Source: Planctomycetota bacterium
Lineage (GTDB): Bacteria > Planctomycetota > UBA1135 > GCA-002686595
Assembly: GCA_016709875.1 (NCBI GenBank)
Contig: JADJLZ010000001.1
Coordinates: forward strand, 744,001-808,000
DNA length: 64,000 nucleotides
Reading direction: 5' to 3'
Part shown: piece after piece, positions 63,903-64,000 of the stretch
How positions within the stretch are numbered: the first letter of the stretch is position 1
Layout of the letters: every line of letters begins with the position of its first letter
Notes under the pieces: model-generated
The model's database searches: none
Told to the model about the DNA's origin: nothing
Seen by the model: only the letters and a program-made list of their open reading frames with translations
Program-made: the position numbers and the translations under genes

Positions 63903-64000
63903 TCAGTCCAGGACCGGAAAACGGCCCGGAATCTCGCCTGCGCGGCGGTACTTGCGGCGCCGCAGGGCCAGCAATTCGTCGGTCGGAATCTTTTGCAGGG
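63903..64000 (-). CDS. C-terminal end of an unidentified gene
   Basis: The last 98 bases hold the end of a minus-strand gene that continues beyond the window. The 32 visible codons read LQKIPTDELLALRRRKYRRA then GEIPGRFPVLD, ending at the TGA at 63903-63905. The stretch is basic and helical at first. It is too short to classify. Confidence 0.5.
   Translation of the reverse strand, partial: LQKIPTDELLALRRRKYRRAGEIPGRFPVLD

Overview
The window is a GC-rich bacterial chromosome segment (by eye around 70% G+C), densely packed with genes. It has no tRNA, rRNA, CRISPR array or prophage that I can see. The organism is most likely a member of the Planctomycetota. This rests on the large secreted protein at 34761-37349, which joins thrombospondin type 3 repeats to a C-terminal domain I associate with that phylum, and on many lipoproteins and short secreted repeat proteins. 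The phylum call is inference. The housekeeping genes only say high-GC bacterium with an envelope.

Layout. 1-3.9 kb: end of a membrane glycosyltransferase-like gene, a REP-associated transposase, a small secreted protein and a radical SAM/B12 protein. 3.9-22.5 kb: a glycan-assembly region, almost entirely on the minus strand. It holds nine glycosyltransferases (eight GT4, one GT2), a polyprenyl glycosylphosphotransferase, a sugar-nucleotide epimerase, a sulfatase-fold membrane enzyme with Thr where the catalytic Cys is expected, an unrecognised toroid-like protein and a DUF5658 membrane protein. Many of these genes overlap by 1-4 bases (ATGA, GTGA, TGATG), so they are probably translated as coupled blocks. 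No flippase or polymerase is present. 22.6-31.6 kb: a nucleoside phosphorylase-type enzyme, an epimerase-protease pair, an acyl-CoA ligase coupled to acetyl-CoA synthetase, an endonuclease III-like protein lacking its catalytic residues, a secreted phosphatase and a Kelch-like secreted protein. 31.9-39.7 kb: a second radical SAM/B12 protein, the repeat protein, a HEAT-like protein and a DUF4382 lipoprotein.

39.8-48.5 kb: translation genes rpmI-rplT-pheS-pheT, with infC displaced about 4 kb upstream. Between them lie a divergent oxyR/ahpC-ahpD peroxide-defence module and a polytopic membrane protein. pheT carries an apparent one-base frameshift close to its 3' end. 48.6-57.9 kb: a complete F-type ATP synthase operon (atpZ, atpI-like, atpBEFHAGDC) that runs without a gap into aspS. 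58.1-64 kb: ndk coupled to an RqcH/NFACT-family gene, a TPR lipoprotein, and an ECF sigma factor/anti-sigma/PDZ-protein operon.

Promoter-like hexamers of the form TATCCT, TAGACT or TAGGAT recur in the short intergenic gaps. Several sit only 6-11 bases upstream of a start codon, which suggests leaderless or near-leaderless transcripts. I found no obvious unknown defence or mobile system. The most unusual signals are the pheT frameshift, the catalytically degenerate HhH/FeS protein, the Thr-type sulfatase-fold enzyme in the glycan locus and a perfect 16-bp palindrome between two divergent genes.
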